From Streptomyces coeruleorubidus (lineage in GTDB: Bacteria; Actinomycetota; Actinomycetes; Streptomycetales; Streptomycetaceae), in NCBI RefSeq assembly GCF_028885415.1, contig NZ_CP118527.1, forward strand, positions 8,556,001 to 8,620,000: a stretch of 64,000 nucleotides of DNA, written 5' to 3'. The position numbers and the translations under genes are program-made. Every line of letters starts with the position of its first letter. Within the stretch, counting starts at the first letter, position 1. Below the pieces are notes generated by a model. It was given only the letters and a program-made list of their open reading frames with translations, did not search any database and was not told where the DNA came from. Below are positions 18,544 to 31,229 of this stretch, piece after piece.

Positions 18544-21500
18544 ATGATGGAACCGAGCGCTCGTCTCGTACGGCTTTCTCCCGCACTCCTGGCCGACGTA
18601 CGCCGGCGGACCGGCGACTACTCCGACAGGACCATCACCGAAGCGTGCGCCATCGGGCTGTCGTACTGGACGACGGGCCGGAGCCCCGACGGCATCGACC
18701 TCACCCCCGGCACCCTGTTCGCCGACGTCCTCGGATGGGTCGACAACGGCGGGGCCGGGCCCGGTGACTGGGAGGTCGGCGCGGACGGCCGCAGCATCAC
18801 CGTCCCGGACGGTGTCGCGCCGGCCGACGCGCAGCTCGCGCTGGACGACCTGGCCGACTTCCCGGACCGGCCGCTCGGCACCATCGGCCCGTCCAGCGTG
18901 GCCGCGAGACTGGAAGTCCTGGCCAGGTGGAACGACACCGGGGCCGACCGGGTCCGCCCGACCATCGTGGAGATGTTCCGCGAGCAGGCGCGGACCAGAC
19001 CGGAGGCCGTCGCCATCGTCGACGAGCACCGGTCGCTGACCTACCGTCAGGCGGCCGAGCGGTCCAGCCAGCTGGCCCACCATCTGATCGAACGCGGCCT
19101 CGGCCACGAACAGGTCGTCGGCATCTCACTGGGCCGCTCCGCCGACATGGTGATCGGTCTGCTCGCCGTGCTCCAGGCGGGGTGCGCGTTCGTGCCGCTC
19201 GATCCGCAGTGGCCCGCCGCGCGCCGGGCCGTCGTCATCGAGGACGCCCGGGTCGTCGTACAGCTCAACGCCTCGGGCGAGCACGAGCCGGCCGAACCGC
19301 CGGCCGTGGCCGTCGACCTCGACGACTGGCGCTACGGTTCCCACCCCACCGAGGGGACCGGCGTCACCGTCCACGGCGACGCCCTCGCGTACGTGATCTT
19401 CACCTCCGGCTCGACCGGACGGCCCAAGGGCGCCATGATCCGCCACGAGGCGATCAGCGAGCGCCTGCTGTGGCAGGTGAACGAGATCCTGGGCTTCGGC
19501 CACGACGACGCCTCGCTGTTCAAGGCGCCGTTGTCCTTCGACATCTCCATCAACGAGATATTCCTGCCGCTGGTGTCCGGCGCCCGGCTCGTGGTGCTGC
19601 GGCCCGGCGGCGAACGCGACCCGCACCACCTGCTGAGTGTGATCGCCGAACAGCGCGTCACCTTCACGTATTTGGTGTCGTCCATGCTGGACGTGTTGCT
19701 GGAGATCGCCGGCGACTCCGGCCGCCTGGACACCCTGCGGCACGTGTGGTGCGGCGGCGAGGTGCTGACCCCGGAGCTGTACGAACGGTTCCGCACCAAG
19801 CTCGACATCCCCATGTACCACGGCTACGGCCCGGCCGAGACGACCATCGGCGTCTCGCACGTCATCTACCGGGGAGAGGCGGAACGCCTGTCGACCTCCA
19901 TCGGCAAGGCCAACCCCAACACCCAGCTGTACGTCCTGGACGAGGAACTGCGCCCGGTCCCCGTCGGCGTCGGTGGTGAACTGTACGTGGGGGGTTTCCT
20001 CCTGGGACGCGGCTACGTCAACGCGCCCGGTCTGACGGCCTCCCGGTTCGTCGCCAACCCCTTCGCGAACGACGGCTCCCGCCTCTACCGCACCGGTGAC
20101 CTCGCCCGGTTCGCCCCGGACGGATCGCTGGACTTCCTCGGGCGTGCCGACAACCAGATCAAGATCCGCGGCATGCGGCTGGAGATCGAGGACGTCGAGG
20201 TCGGCCTCGCCGAGCACCCCGGCGTACGGCACACCTGCGTCGTAGCGCGGAAGAACGCGGCGGGCGGCACCTACCTGGTGGGCTACGTCATCCCGGCGGC
20301 AGGCAGCGAGGACCTGCGGGCGGACGAGGTCAAGGCGTGGGCCGCCGAGCACATGGTCGAGTACATGGTGCCCGCCCACATCGTCGTCATGACGGAGTTC
20401 CCGCTCACCGCCAACGGCAAGCTCGACCGCAACGCCCTGCCGGAGCCCACCATCGGCACCGGCACGCTCGTGCGGCCCACCACCGACGACGAACGCGCGG
20501 TCTGCGCGGCGGTCGCGGCGGTGCTGCGGCTCGAAGAGGTCGGCGTCGACCAGGACTTCTTCCAGCTCGGCGGCGACAGCATCCTGGCGATCTCACTGCT
20601 GACCGCGCTGCGCGACGCGGGCCTCTACGTCACGGCACGGCAGATCTTCACCCACAGCACCGTGGGGGCCCTGGCCTCGGTCGCGAGCCGGGAGGACGTC
20701 TCCACGGTCGACCACCGCGATGTCGCGACCGGTTCCGTCGTGGGCTCGCCCATCGTGCAGTGGCTCGGCGAGACCACCGAAGCGATCGACGGCTTCGTGC
20801 AGTCCGTCGTGCTGAACACCCCGCCGGACCTGACCGCCGACGCCCTCGACGAGATCCTCACCGCCGTGCTCCGCAGGCACGACATGCTGCGCGCCAGGCT
20901 GGTGCGCGCGGACCGCTGGAGCTTCGACATCCCGGAGCCGGAGGGGGCCGCCGCCGGGTGGCAGGAGAGCGACCTGCCGCTCGACGCGTGCGTCGCACTC
21001 GCCACCGACGCCCTGGACCCCGACAACGGCGTGATGCTGCGAGCCGTCTGGCGCCGCGCGGCAGGGCAGCTGGTCCTGGTCGCCCACCACGTGGTGATCG
21101 ACGGCGTGTCCTGGCGGATCCTGATGGACGACCTGGCCACGGCCTGGCGGCAGTTCGCCTCGGGCACCCCCGTCGAGCTGCCCCCGGTGGGCACGTCCTT
21201 CCGGCGCTGGACGCAACTGCTGGAGCGCGCGGCGTTCGACGCGGACAGCTCCTACTACTGGCGCCCCCTGCCGGGGGAGGACCGACCGGTGGGCAGACGC
21301 GCGCTGTCCACAGCCGACACCGTCGCGACGGAGCGACTGCGGACCGTCTCGGCCGGCCCGGAGATCACGTCCGCGCTGCTGGGCGACATCCCCGCGAAGT
21401 TCCACGCGGGCGTCAACGACGTTCTGCTGACCGGGCTCGCCGTCGCCCTCGCCCGCTGGCGCCGGGACCTGGGGCAGGACCAGACCTTCGCGCACATCGA

Positions 21501-24500
21501 GCTGGAGGGCCATGGCCGCGAAGGGCAGTTCGTGGCGGCCTCCGCCGGCTTCGAGCCCGAACTGTCGCGGACCGTCGGCTGGTTCACCACGCTCTTCCCG
21601 GTGACCGTCGACCCCGGCACGGCGGCCGACCTCACCGCACCCGACTACCTGACCGCCGCCCTCAAGGCGGTCAAGGAAGACCTCGCCCGGGTGCCCGACA
21701 ACGGCGTCTCCTACGGTGCCCTGCGCTACCTGACCGACACCGAGTTCGACGCGCCCGCACCGCAGGTGCTCTTCAACTACCTGGGCCGCTTCGCCGCCGG
21801 AGAGCCCGGAGACTGGCAACTCGCCCAGACCACCGGCCAGTTGGGCGAGAAGCGCGATCCACGGATGCGGCTGCCGCGCGCCCTGGAGTTCAACGCGATC
21901 GCCGAACCGGCCCCGACCGGCGACTACGACCTGGTGACCACCATCTCCTGGCCCGACGGCATGTTCACCGACCAGGACATCACGACCATCGGCGCCTACT
22001 TCCGGGACGCCCTCGCCGGACTGGCCGCACTCGACCCGCACGGCGGCCACTCGCCCAGCGACTTCCCCCTCGTGTCGCTGACGCAGGCCGACGTCGACGC
22101 CCTGGACGGCCCGGCGCTGCGGGACATCCTGCCGCTGACGCCGTTGCAGGAGGGCCTGTACTTCCACTCCGTCTTCGACGACGACTCGGCCGGCGCCTAC
22201 GTCGAGCAGCAACTGCTCACCCTGGACGGTGAGGTGGACGCCGACCGGCTCGCGGCGGCGGCCACCCGGCTGCTCACGCTGTACCCGAACCTGGCCGCGC
22301 GGTTCGTGGCCCTCGCCGACGGCCGGGTGGTCTCCGTACTGGAGAGCGGAGTCGAGGCGCCCTTCACCACCCTGGACCGCCCCGGCATCACCGACGCCGA
22401 GCTGCGTGACCTGGCCGAGCGGGACCGCCGCGCCGGATTCGACCTGGCGACCGGCCCGCTGATGCGGTACACCCTCGTCCGCGGCGGCCCGGGCCGCAAC
22501 GTCCTCGTACAGACCGTGCACCACATCGTCGCCGACGGCTGGTCGGTGCCGCCGATGCTCCGCGCGCTGGTCGCCGAGTACCACGCGCCCGGGACCGTGT
22601 ACCCGATCGGCGGCTTCGCCGACTACGTACGCTGGCTCGCCGGACGCGACGCCGAAGAGAGCGACCGGGTGTGGCGCGAGCAGCTCGCGGACCTGCCCGG
22701 CCCGTCGCTGGTCGCCGAGGGGCACACCCCGTCCGACCGGTTCGCCGACACCGCCGCGCGGCCGGAGCACGACATCGACGCGGCCGCCCGGTCGGCCGGC
22801 GTGCCGCTGAGCGTGGCCGTGCACAGCGCCTGGGCGGTGACGCTGGGCGGCATACTGCACGGCGGGGACGTGGTGTTCGGCTCCACGGTGTCCGGCCGCG
22901 ACGCGGATGTGCCCGGCATCGAGGACATGGTGGGTCTGTTCATCAACACGATCCCCGTACGCGCCCGTTGGACCGGCATCACCACCGCGCGGGACCTGCT
23001 CGCCTCGGTGCGGGAACACCAGGGCGCCGTCCTGCCGCACCAGCACGTCTCCCTGGCCAGGATCGGCCGCCAGGCCGACGCCGGCTCCCTGTTCGACACC
23101 CTGGTGGTGTTCGACGTCGCGACCGATGTGGAGGCGCTGCGGCGGCCCGGCGACACGCTGGTCGTCACCGACCTCGTCAACGAGGGCGCACCGCACTACC
23201 CGTTGACCCTGGTCGTGGAGCGCGCACTCGACGGCCGTCTCCGCTTCAACCTGATCTACGACGGCGAGCTGCTGCGGGAGAGCACCGCCCAGGCGATCCT
23301 GCGCACGTTCACCTCGACGCTCACCGCCCTGCTCACCCGACCGGACACCCTGGTCGACGACGTGATGTCCGAGGGCGACCGGCGCCCCGCGCGCATCACC
23401 CCGACGACCCTGGGCGGCCTCTTCGACGCCGCCGCGCGGCGCGACCCGGCCGCCACCGCCGTCACCCAGTGCGGCCTCGACGGCGGGACCAGGTCCCTGA
23501 CGTACGGCGAACTGGCGGATGCCAAGGACGAGTTGGCCGCCGCCCTGCGCGCGGCCGGTGTCGGCCCCGGCCGACGGGTCGCCGTCGCCGTCCCGCGGTC
23601 CGTCGAGCAGGTCGTCGCCCTGGTCGCGATCGTCGGCGCGGGCGGCGCGTACGTACCGCTGGACCTGGCGTACCCGGACGAACGGCTGGAGTACATCCTC
23701 GCCGACGCCGCCCCGCAGGTCGTCCTCGTGGACCGCGAGCAGCGCGACCGCTTCACGGAACTCCTGGCCCGTACGGGCGTGCGGGCCCGCGTACTCGTCC
23801 AGGGTGACGAGCTGCCCCAGGCCACCACCGAGCAGCCCCGCCCGGAGCCCGGCCGGCACGATCCCGCGTACGTGATCTACACGTCCGGATCGACCGGCCG
23901 GCCCAAGGGCGTCGTCGTCCCGCACTCCAGCGTGGTGACCCTGCTCGCCAACACCCAGCCGGACATGGAATTCGGCCCGCACGACGTCTGGGTCCAGTTC
24001 CACTCCTTCTCCTTCGACTTCGCGGTCTGGGAGCTGTGGGGCGCGCTGGCGTACGGCGGTGAACTGCTGGTGCCGGAGTACGGGCTGACCCGCTCCCCGG
24101 TCGACTTCCACCGGCTGGTCCGCGAGCGCGGGGTGACCGTGCTCAACCAGACGCCGTCCGCCTTCTACCAGTTCATCGAGGCCGACCGGCACGCCGGCGA
24201 GCCCCTGCCCGCCCTGCGCCGCGTCATCTTCGGCGGCGAGGCGCTGGACCTCGGGCGGCTGCGCGGCTGGGTCGAGCGGCACGGCACCGGCTCGCCCGAG
24301 CTGGTCAACATGTACGGCATCACCGAGACCACCGTCCACGTCACCCACCGCGTGCTCACCGACCAGGACTTCGGCCCCGGAGACGACGTCAGCCCGATCG
24401 GCGGTCCGATCCCCGGCCTGGTCACCTACCTCCTCGACGACCGGCTCCGGCCGGTGCCGCCGGGCCGGGTGGGCGGCATCTACGTCGCCGGCGACCAGGT

Positions 24501-27500
24501 GTCGCTCGGCTACCTGGGCAGGCCCGGCCTCACCGCGAGCCGGTTCGTGGCGAACCCCTTCGCCGGGGACGGTTCCCGCATGTACCACACGGGCGACCTC
24601 GCCCGCCGCACCCTCGATGGTGAGCTGGAGTTCGCCGGCCGCGCCGACGACCAGGTCCAGCTCAAGGGCTTCCGCATCGAGCTGGGCGAGGTGGAGTCCG
24701 CGATCCGGGAACTCGACGGTGTGATCGACGTCGCCGTGACGGTGGCGGACAGCGGTGATCACCTGGTGGCGCATGTGGTGGGCCGGGTGCCGGGGGACTT
24801 CGCCGAGGAACTGTCCAGGAAGCTGCCCGTGCACATGGTGCCGGGGCGGGTGCTGCCGGTTGAAATACTGCCTCTGACAGTGAACGGCAAGCTGGATCGA
24901 AAGGCGCTGGTGAAACGCGCCCAAAGGGGCGCGGGGAACTGCGCGACCAGCCACGACGCACCCGCAGACGAAACCACCGCGGTGGCCGCACTCACCAAGA
25001 TCTTCACAGAGACGCTGCCCGGCTCGGACGTGACCGCCGACACCGACTTCTTCCACGCCGGAGGCGACAGCATCATCGCCATCACGGTCGTGAACCGCGC
25101 CCGCACGCTCGGCCTGCCGATCAGCCCCCGGGACGTGTTCCTGCACAAGACCCCCCGCGCACTCGCCGAGCACCTGGCGACGCGTACACCACAGGCCGCC
25201 ACCCCCACTCACCGCGAGGACGGCCCGCTCCCCCCGACACCGATCATCCTGCGCCAGCGCGAACTGAGCGGCTCCCTCACCCGGTTCGCCCAGGCCAGGA
25301 CACTCCAGGCCCCGGACGGCACCGGCTTCACGGACGCCCAGCGCGCGGCCAACGCCGTAGTCGCCGCACACCCGACCCTGCGACTGCGCCTCCGCACCGA
25401 ACACGGCGTATGGACCCTCCGCACCGAACCCGCCCGCGACATCACCGTCGTCCGCCCGGACACCACCGACGCGAAGACCGCCGCGAACGAGGCCGCCGGA
25501 CGGCTCGACCCCGAGTCGGGAGAGGTCATCGCCTTCTCGTGGCTGGAGGCGACCCGAACCCTGGTCGTCACCGTGCACCACCTCGCCGTCGACTCGGTGT
25601 CCTGGATGATCCTGCTGGACGACCTGACCGCCGCCCTGCGCGGGGAAGCCCTGGCCGCACCGACGACGTCGTACGCCGAGTACGCCGAAGCCCTGGCCCT
25701 CGGGTCCGCCCATGCGATCGACGACCTCGGGTACTGGCTCACCACGCTCCAGGCGCCCCCGCTGCTCCCCGCCGTCGAGGGACTGCGGGAGACCACGGTC
25801 GTACTCCCGCCCGAAGCGAGCGACCGCCTGACACGCACCGCCCCCGCAGCACTCGGCATCGGCCTCACCGAGCTGCTGTGCGGAGCCCTGCGCACCGCTC
25901 TGACCCACATCCAGCCCTCGCCCACCGACCTCGCGATCGAGCTGGAGCGGCACGGCCGGGTCCCGGTGCTCGAACAGCACGACTACACCCGTACCGTCGG
26001 CTGGTTCACTTCCATCGCGCCCGTACGGCTCACCGCGCACACCGACCCCGTCGCGGCCGCGCGCGAAGTCGCCGAACGCCAGCCGGACGAGCGCGCTCAC
26101 GTCGCTTACGGACAGCTCAGGTATCTCAACCCGCAGACGGCCCAGCTGCTCGACACCGCCCGCCCGCAGGTGCTGTTCAACTACCTCGGCCGGGGCAGCG
26201 AGTCCCAGGCGGTGCACATCACCGGCGGCGACCAGGGCAGCCCCTACGCCGTCGAGGTCAACGCCTGGCTGGACGAGGCCACCGGGAGCCTGCACACGGC
26301 CTTCACCCTCGCCGAGGGCGTCCCCGACGAGATCACCGAGCACTGGCAGGGCGCACTCCAGCGCATCGCGGACGCCGTCACGACGGCCGAGCGCACCGCA
26401 CCGGTCACCCCGCTCCAGCGGGGCCTGTTCTTCCAGGCCCAGATGGCGGGCTCGGCCGGGCACTACGTGGCGCAGAGCTGGTTCACGTTCGACCGGCGCC
26501 TGGACACCGGCGCGCTGGCCGAGGCGATGGCGTACGTGATCGCCCGGCACCCGGTCGTGGGCGCGGGCTTCACGACCGACTCCGACGGCAACCCGGTCCA
26601 GGTCCTCAAGGCCGGCCGGAGGGTCGACGTCCGCACGATCGAGCTGTCCACGGACGCCGAGGTCGACGCGCTGCGGGCCCGGGACCGCGACACGGGGTTC
26701 GACCCGGGAGAGCCACCGCTGATCCGGCTGACGGTGGTGCGCCTGCCCGACGACCGCGACGGCCTCCTGCTCAGCTACCACTTGCTGCTGTGGGACGGCT
26801 GGTCCCGCGAGATCATGCTGCGGGACCTGTTCGACGCCTATCAGGCCGCCGTCGCGGGCGAGCCGCTCGACGCGGTCCCGGCCACGCCGAGCTTCGAGGA
26901 CTACGCCCGGGCGCTCGCCGCCAAGGACGCGGCCGCCTCGGAACGCTTCTGGGCGGAGCACCTGGCCGGCCTCCCCGGCCCCACACTGCTCGCCGGACCG
27001 GCGCCGTCCTTCTCGGACGACCTGCCGCGCGCGCTCGTGCACACGCTGTCCGCCGAGCAGTCCGACCTGCTGCGGGAAGCGGCCAGGACGCACGGCGTCA
27101 CCCTGAACTCCGTGCTGACCGGAGCCTTCGGCCTTCTCCTCGGCGCCCACACGGGCCGCAGCGACGCCGTGTTCGGCGTGACCGTCTCCGGCCGGGAGGG
27201 CGAGGGACTGTCCGACATCGTCGGCGTGCTGCTCAACACCGTGCCCATGTGGACGCGGCCGCGGCCGGACGACACGGTCCGCGACTACCTCTCGGCCGTG
27301 CAGACGGCCAGGGTCGAGGCGATGGAGCACGAGCACCTGGGGCTCGGCGAGATCCAGCGGGCGAGCGGGCACGACACCCTGTTCGACAACCTGTTCGTGC
27401 TCCAGAACTTCCTGGACATGGACGCCTTCGCCGAGATGAACGCCCGGCACGGCATCACCTCGGTGAAGGCCGACGACTCCACCCACTATCCGTTCACCTG

Positions 27501-29463
27501 GGTCGTCACGCCCGGCGACCGGCTCACCGTCAAGCTGGAGTACCGCGACCAGGACACCGGGAACGCCCGTCGCCTCCTCGACGACTACCTGCGCGTGCTG
27601 GAGGACCTGGCCCGCTCGACCGGCCCGGTGGGTGCCCTGCGGGGCCTGGGGGCGGAGCCCTCGCGGGGCGAGCGCACGGACGTCGGCACGGACACCGTCG
27701 TCGACCGGTTCGACCGGGCGGCGGACCGCGCACCGGAGCGCGTCGCGCTCGTCGCCCACGGTTCGAGGATGACGTTCGCCGAACTCCGGGACCGCAGCCG
27801 CGCGGTGGCAGGCGTGCTCGCCCGGCGGGGCATCGGGCCCGAGACGAACGTGGGTCTCGCGATCCCGCGCTCCCTCGACTCGATCGTGGCGCTGTTCGCC
27901 GTGCTGCGCGTCGGCGCCGCGTACGTGCCGCTGGAGCTGGACCACCCTGACGAGCGGATCGCCGCGATCGTCGAGGACGCCCGCCCCGAGGTGATCCTCA
28001 CCGTGAGCGCCGTGTCGCCCCGGCTGACCGCGCTGAGCGGCGACCTGATCGAGCTGGACCGCCCGCTGCCCGAGTCCGAGCCGTATGTGACGTTCGCACC
28101 GGACGACCCGGACCGCCTGCGGCACCCCGCGTACACGATCTACACCTCGGGATCGACCGGCAAGCCCAAGGGCGTGGTGACCGAGTACGCCGGACTCACC
28201 AACATGCTGATCAACCATCAGCGCCGGATCTTCGAGCCGGTGCTGGCGGAGCACGGCCACCGGATCTTCCGGATCGCGCACACCGTGTCGTTCGCGTTCG
28301 ACATGTCCTGGGAGGAGCTGCTCTGGCTCGCCGACGGGCATGAAGTGCACGTCTGCGACGAGGAGTTGCGCCGCGACGCGCCCCGGCTGGTCGAGTACTG
28401 CCTGGAGCACGGGATCGACGTCGTCAACGTGACCCCGACCTACGCACAGCAGCTGGTGGCCGAGGGCCTGCTCGACGACCCGGAACGCCGGCCGCCGCTG
28501 GTGCTGCTGGGCGGCGAGGCCGTCACGCCGACACTGTGGCAGCGGCTCGCCGAGACCGAGGGAACGGTCGGCTACAACCTCTACGGACCCACCGAGTACA
28601 CCATCAACACCCTCGGCGTCGGCACATTCGAGTGCCAGGACCCGGTGGTGGGCGTCGCGATCGACAACACCGACGTGTACGTCCTCGACCCCTGGCTGCG
28701 CCCCCTGCCGGACGGCGTGCCCGGTGAGCTGTACGTGTCCGGCATCGGCATCGCGCGCGGCTACCTCGGGCAGCCCGCCCAGACCGCGCACCGCTTCGTC
28801 GCCTGCCCCTTCGGGGAACCCGGCGAGCGCATGTACCGCACCGGGGACCTGGTGGTCCGCCGGCCCGACGGCAACCTGATGTACCTGGGCCGCACCGACC
28901 AGCAGGTCAAGATCCGCGGGCACCGCGTCGAACTCGGCGAGGTGGAGGCCGCGTTCGCGGCGCACCCGGCGGTGCGGTTCGTCGCCGCGGTCGCCCAGCC
29001 CGACCCGCAGGTCGACGGCTCGTACCGGCTGGCCGCCTATCTGGTGCTGGACGGGGCGGAGTTGGCCACGGTGGCCGCCGACGTCGGCGCGGGACTGCCG
29101 GACTTCCTGCGCCCCACCCACTACGCCCAGGTCGACAGCATCCCGCTGACGGTGAACGGGAAGGCTGACACCAAGGCGCTGCCGGAGGCCAAGCCGCTGG
29201 GCGCGCTGACCACGGTGGGGGAGCGGGGGCCCGCGACCGAGACCGAGACCGTGGTGTGCGAGTACTTCGCCGAGGCACTTGACCTGGACGACGACGAGGT
29301 GAGCGCGGTGAGCGACTTCGTGTCCCTCGGAGGACACTCCATGCTGGCGGTGCGGCTGATCGGGCTGCTCCGCCGCGAGTACGGTCCCGTGATCACGATC
29401 CGTGATCTGTTCACCCTGCGCACCCCGGAAGCGATTGCCCGCCACCTCGATGACAACTCCTGA
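18544..29463 (+). CDS. cchH: CchH, trimodular nonribosomal peptide synthetase for coelichelin
   Basis: Domain order in 3,639 residues: A1-T1-E1, C2-A2-T2-E2, C3-A3-T3, with no thioesterase. Specificity residues read by eye: A1 DINYWGGIGK (formyl-hydroxyornithine), A2 DFWNVGMVHK (Thr), A3 DMENLGLINK (hydroxyornithine), the published coelichelin set. Carrier serines: T1 Ser679 (LGGDS), T2 Ser2176 (AGGDS), T3 Ser3599 (LGGHS). E1 has HHVVIDG at 848 and E2 HHLAVDS at 2345. C2 has HHIVADG at 1326. C3 departs from consensus, with HLLLWDG at 2746, so the second catalytic His is Leu. Three modules make a tetrapeptide, so one module acts twice or out of line. The A2-T2 linker contains a translated dispersed repeat. 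About 130 residues precede A1 with no clear domain. The 3' end overlaps cchI by 14 bases. Confidence 0.95.
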   Translation: MMEPSARLVRLSPALLADVRRRTGDYSDRTITEACAIGLSYWTTGRSPDGIDLTPGTLFADVLGWVDNGGAGPGDWEVGADGRSITVPDGVAPADAQLALDDLADFPDRPLGTIGPSSVAARLEVLARWNDTGADRVRPTIVEMFREQARTRPEAVAIVDEHRSLTYRQAAERSSQLAHHLIERGLGHEQVVGISLGRSADMVIGLLAVLQAGCAFVPLDPQWPAARRAVVIEDARVVVQLNASGEHEPAEPPAVAVDLDDWRYGSHPTEGTGVTVHGDALAYVIFTSGSTGRPKGAMIRHEAISERLLWQVNEILGFGHDDASLFKAPLSFDISINEIFLPLVSGARLVVLRPGGERDPHHLLSVIAEQRVTFTYLVSSMLDVLLEIAGDSGRLDTLRHVWCGGEVLTPELYERFRTKLDIPMYHGYGPAETTIGVSHVIYRGEAERLSTSIGKANPNTQLYVLDEELRPVPVGVGGELYVGGFLLGRGYVNAPGLTASRFVANPFANDGSRLYRTGDLARFAPDGSLDFLGRADNQIKIRGMRLEIEDVEVGLAEHPGVRHTCVVARKNAAGGTYLVGYVIPAAGSEDLRADEVKAWAAEHMVEYMVPAHIVVMTEFPLTANGKLDRNALPEPTIGTGTLVRPTTDDERAVCAAVAAVLRLEEVGVDQDFFQLGGDSILAISLLTALRDAGLYVTARQIFTHSTVGALASVASREDVSTVDHRDVATGSVVGSPIVQWLGETTEAIDGFVQSVVLNTPPDLTADALDEILTAVLRRHDMLRARLVRADRWSFDIPEPEGAAAGWQESDLPLDACVALATDALDPDNGVMLRAVWRRAAGQLVLVAHHVVIDGVSWRILMDDLATAWRQFASGTPVELPPVGTSFRRWTQLLERAAFDADSSYYWRPLPGEDRPVGRRALSTADTVATERLRTVSAGPEITSALLGDIPAKFHAGVNDVLLTGLAVALARWRRDLGQDQTFAHIELEGHGREGQFVAASAGFEPELSRTVGWFTTLFPVTVDPGTAADLTAPDYLTAALKAVKEDLARVPDNGVSYGALRYLTDTEFDAPAPQVLFNYLGRFAAGEPGDWQLAQTTGQLGEKRDPRMRLPRALEFNAIAEPAPTGDYDLVTTISWPDGMFTDQDITTIGAYFRDALAGLAALDPHGGHSPSDFPLVSLTQADVDALDGPALRDILPLTPLQEGLYFHSVFDDDSAGAYVEQQLLTLDGEVDADRLAAAATRLLTLYPNLAARFVALADGRVVSVLESGVEAPFTTLDRPGITDAELRDLAERDRRAGFDLATGPLMRYTLVRGGPGRNVLVQTVHHIVADGWSVPPMLRALVAEYHAPGTVYPIGGFADYVRWLAGRDAEESDRVWREQLADLPGPSLVAEGHTPSDRFADTAARPEHDIDAAARSAGVPLSVAVHSAWAVTLGGILHGGDVVFGSTVSGRDADVPGIEDMVGLFINTIPVRARWTGITTARDLLASVREHQGAVLPHQHVSLARIGRQADAGSLFDTLVVFDVATDVEALRRPGDTLVVTDLVNEGAPHYPLTLVVERALDGRLRFNLIYDGELLRESTAQAILRTFTSTLTALLTRPDTLVDDVMSEGDRRPARITPTTLGGLFDAAARRDPAATAVTQCGLDGGTRSLTYGELADAKDELAAALRAAGVGPGRRVAVAVPRSVEQVVALVAIVGAGGAYVPLDLAYPDERLEYILADAAPQVVLVDREQRDRFTELLARTGVRARVLVQGDELPQATTEQPRPEPGRHDPAYVIYTSGSTGRPKGVVVPHSSVVTLLANTQPDMEFGPHDVWVQFHSFSFDFAVWELWGALAYGGELLVPEYGLTRSPVDFHRLVRERGVTVLNQTPSAFYQFIEADRHAGEPLPALRRVIFGGEALDLGRLRGWVERHGTGSPELVNMYGITETTVHVTHRVLTDQDFGPGDDVSPIGGPIPGLVTYLLDDRLRPVPPGRVGGIYVAGDQVSLGYLGRPGLTASRFVANPFAGDGSRMYHTGDLARRTLDGELEFAGRADDQVQLKGFRIELGEVESAIRELDGVIDVAVTVADSGDHLVAHVVGRVPGDFAEELSRKLPVHMVPGRVLPVEILPLTVNGKLDRKALVKRAQRGAGNCATSHDAPADETTAVAALTKIFTETLPGSDVTADTDFFHAGGDSIIAITVVNRARTLGLPISPRDVFLHKTPRALAEHLATRTPQAATPTHREDGPLPPTPIILRQRELSGSLTRFAQARTLQAPDGTGFTDAQRAANAVVAAHPTLRLRLRTEHGVWTLRTEPARDITVVRPDTTDAKTAANEAAGRLDPESGEVIAFSWLEATRTLVVTVHHLAVDSVSWMILLDDLTAALRGEALAAPTTSYAEYAEALALGSAHAIDDLGYWLTTLQAPPLLPAVEGLRETTVVLPPEASDRLTRTAPAALGIGLTELLCGALRTALTHIQPSPTDLAIELERHGRVPVLEQHDYTRTVGWFTSIAPVRLTAHTDPVAAAREVAERQPDERAHVAYGQLRYLNPQTAQLLDTARPQVLFNYLGRGSESQAVHITGGDQGSPYAVEVNAWLDEATGSLHTAFTLAEGVPDEITEHWQGALQRIADAVTTAERTAPVTPLQRGLFFQAQMAGSAGHYVAQSWFTFDRRLDTGALAEAMAYVIARHPVVGAGFTTDSDGNPVQVLKAGRRVDVRTIELSTDAEVDALRARDRDTGFDPGEPPLIRLTVVRLPDDRDGLLLSYHLLLWDGWSREIMLRDLFDAYQAAVAGEPLDAVPATPSFEDYARALAAKDAAASERFWAEHLAGLPGPTLLAGPAPSFSDDLPRALVHTLSAEQSDLLREAARTHGVTLNSVLTGAFGLLLGAHTGRSDAVFGVTVSGREGEGLSDIVGVLLNTVPMWTRPRPDDTVRDYLSAVQTARVEAMEHEHLGLGEIQRASGHDTLFDNLFVLQNFLDMDAFAEMNARHGITSVKADDSTHYPFTWVVTPGDRLTVKLEYRDQDTGNARRLLDDYLRVLEDLARSTGPVGALRGLGAEPSRGERTDVGTDTVVDRFDRAADRAPERVALVAHGSRMTFAELRDRSRAVAGVLARRGIGPETNVGLAIPRSLDSIVALFAVLRVGAAYVPLELDHPDERIAAIVEDARPEVILTVSAVSPRLTALSGDLIELDRPLPESEPYVTFAPDDPDRLRHPAYTIYTSGSTGKPKGVVTEYAGLTNMLINHQRRIFEPVLAEHGHRIFRIAHTVSFAFDMSWEELLWLADGHEVHVCDEELRRDAPRLVEYCLEHGIDVVNVTPTYAQQLVAEGLLDDPERRPPLVLLGGEAVTPTLWQRLAETEGTVGYNLYGPTEYTINTLGVGTFECQDPVVGVAIDNTDVYVLDPWLRPLPDGVPGELYVSGIGIARGYLGQPAQTAHRFVACPFGEPGERMYRTGDLVVRRPDGNLMYLGRTDQQVKIRGHRVELGEVEAAFAAHPAVRFVAAVAQPDPQVDGSYRLAAYLVLDGAELATVAADVGAGLPDFLRPTHYAQVDSIPLTVNGKADTKALPEAKPLGALTTVGERGPATETETVVCEYFAEALDLDDDEVSAVSDFVSLGGHSMLAVRLIGLLRREYGPVITIRDLFTLRTPEAIARHLDDNS
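24917..24970 (+). repeat. Dispersed Streptomyces intergenic repeat, copy 2, translated inside cchH
   Basis: The sequence from GCGCCCAAAGGGGCGCGGGG through GCGCGACCAGCC to ACCCGCAGACG is the short form of the repeat found between cchB and cchC and after cchI. Here it lies in frame between A2 (ending [11 protein letters not shown]) and T2, encoding roughly [19 protein letters not shown]. It adds no stop codon or frameshift. Confidence 0.8.
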
Positions 29464-31150
29464 CACGCAGCGGCCCCGCTCGGGGTCCGACATCCTCCGC
29501 ACCGCACTGCGCCGCAACGTCGGCGCCATGGCCGGCGGCACCCTCCTCATGGGCATGTACCAGGCGGGCGAGACGGCCTTCCCCATCGCGCTCGGCCTGA
29601 TCGTCGAGCACACGATGCGGGACCGCAGCCTCGGCTCGCTCGGCCTCTCGATCGCCGTACTGGCCGTGATCATCACGACCGTGTCGCTGTCCTGGCGATT
29701 CGGGATGCGCATCCTTCAGAAGGCCAACACGACGGAGGCGCACCGCTGGCGCGTGAAGGTCGCGGCCTGCGGCCTGAAGCCGGTGGCCAGGGACGTCGAC
29801 CTCAAGTCCGGCGAGGTGCTGACCATCGCCACCGAGGACGCCGACCAGACCGCCGACATCATCGAGGTGGTGCCGCTGCTGATCAGCTCGCTCGTGGCGG
29901 TGGTGGTCGCGGCGGTCGCGCTGGGCCTGGCCGACATCCGGCTCGGTCTGCTGGTGATCGTGGGAACCGTCGCGATCCTGTCGTGCCTGAGCGTGCTGTC
30001 CAAGCGGATCGGCACCAGCACCCAGGAACAGCAGGCCCGGGTGGCGCGGGCGGGTGCGAAGGTAGCCGACCTGATCACCGGCCTGCGCCCGCTGCACGGC
30101 TTCGGCGGCAACCACGCGGCGTTCCGGTCTTATCGCGAGGTCAGCACGGAGGCGAAGGTCCAGGCGATCACCGTCGCCAAGGTGAACGGCGCGTACGCGG
30201 GCACCGCGCTGGCCCTCAACGCGGTACTCGCCGGCGCCGTGACGCTGACGGCGGGCTGGCTGGCGTTCGACGGCCGGGTCAGCATCGGCGAACTGGTCAT
30301 GGCCGTGGGCCTGGCGCAGTTCATCATGGAACCGCTCAAACTGTTCTCGGAGATGCCGAAGTACGTGATGATGGCGCGCGCATCGGCCGAGCGCATGGCG
30401 CTGGTGCTGACCGCGCCGCCGGTGATGACGCCGGGATCCGAACGCCCTGCGGAGAGCGGGGACGTGGAGATCGACTGCGTCCGGTACGGAACCCTGCGCA
30501 AGCTGAAGTTCCAGGTGTCCGCCGGGGAGTTCGTGGCGATCGCCGCCTACCAGCCGCGCGCGGCGGCCGACCTCGCGTCGATCCTGGCCGTGAACGTCCC
30601 GCCCGGCATGTACGAGGGAACGGTGCGGGTCGGCGGGCGGGACCTCGCGGACCTGTCGGTCGAGGCGGTCCGTGAGCACGTGCTGGTGAACCCCTACGAC
30701 GGGGAGATCTTCGCGGGGACGCTCCGCTCGAACATCGACCCGTCGGGCACCAGCCGCATGGTCCCCGAGGCCGTCGAGGCGTCCATGCTGACCGACGTCG
30801 TCGCCCTCCACCGCGAAGGCCTCGACTACGGCGTCCGCGACCGCGGCGCGAACCTCTCCGGGGGACAGCGCCAACGGCTCTCCCTGGCCCGCGCCCTGGC
30901 CGCCGACAGCGACGTCCTCGTCCTGCACGATCCGACCACGGCCGTCGACGCGGTCACGGAACAGCTCATCGCACGCAACGTCGCGAAACTGCGCCGGGGC
31001 CGCACCACCATCGTCCTCACCAGCAGCCCGGCCCTCCTGGACGCCGCCGACCGGGTCCTCGTCCTGGACGACGGCGTCGTCACGGCCGAGGACACCCACC
31101 GGAACTTGCTGGCGACGGACGAGAACTACTGCTCGGCGGTGGCGCGGTGA
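29450..31150 (+). CDS. cchI: CchI, half ABC exporter with degenerate Walker A and B motifs
   Basis: This 566-residue half-exporter has an N-terminal six-helix domain (about residues 20-310) and a C-terminal ATPase. In the ATPase the P-loop is lost: [14 protein letters not shown] near residues 363-377 stands where GxxGxGKST should be. Walker B reads [12 protein letters not shown], with Pro in place of the catalytic Glu, and the switch His is Ser (LTSSPALLD). The signature [15 protein letters not shown] is perfect. On its own it should not hydrolyse ATP, but it can complete a site with CchG. The ATG at 29450 is taken because it gives the usual short N-terminus and overlaps the cchH stop by 14 bases, implying translational coupling. 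Confidence 0.9.
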   Translation: MTTPDTQRPRSGSDILRTALRRNVGAMAGGTLLMGMYQAGETAFPIALGLIVEHTMRDRSLGSLGLSIAVLAVIITTVSLSWRFGMRILQKANTTEAHRWRVKVAACGLKPVARDVDLKSGEVLTIATEDADQTADIIEVVPLLISSLVAVVVAAVALGLADIRLGLLVIVGTVAILSCLSVLSKRIGTSTQEQQARVARAGAKVADLITGLRPLHGFGGNHAAFRSYREVSTEAKVQAITVAKVNGAYAGTALALNAVLAGAVTLTAGWLAFDGRVSIGELVMAVGLAQFIMEPLKLFSEMPKYVMMARASAERMALVLTAPPVMTPGSERPAESGDVEIDCVRYGTLRKLKFQVSAGEFVAIAAYQPRAAADLASILAVNVPPGMYEGTVRVGGRDLADLSVEAVREHVLVNPYDGEIFAGTLRSNIDPSGTSRMVPEAVEASMLTDVVALHREGLDYGVRDRGANLSGGQRQRLSLARALAADSDVLVLHDPTTAVDAVTEQLIARNVAKLRRGRTTIVLTSSPALLDAADRVLVLDDGVVTAEDTHRNLLATDENYCSAVAR

Positions 31151-31153
31151 AGC

Positions 31154-31228
31154 TTTAAGGGGCGCGGGGCTGTTTCGATTTGCGGCTCCGCCGCGCGGGC
31201 GCGACCAGCCCCCACCGGCCCGCAGACA
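31154..31228 (+). repeat. Dispersed Streptomyces intergenic repeat, copy 3 (between convergent cchI and cchJ)
   Basis: It starts TTAAGGGGCGCGGGG, carries the palindromic GCGGCTCCGCCGC block, and ends GCGCGACCAGCC..GGCCCGCAGAC. It occupies almost the whole gap between cchI and the convergent cchJ, where its stems may act as a bidirectional terminator. It is the plus-strand counterpart of the copy at 12352-12430. Confidence 0.8.
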
Positions 31229-31229
31229 A

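Noticed and set aside
20593..29712. A 3,039-residue open frame antisense to the NRPS gene
   Set aside because: Long antisense frames are expected opposite high-GC3 genes. The translation is low-complexity (rich in Arg, Gly, Val, Gln) and has no domain, while the plus strand encodes a complete NRPS.
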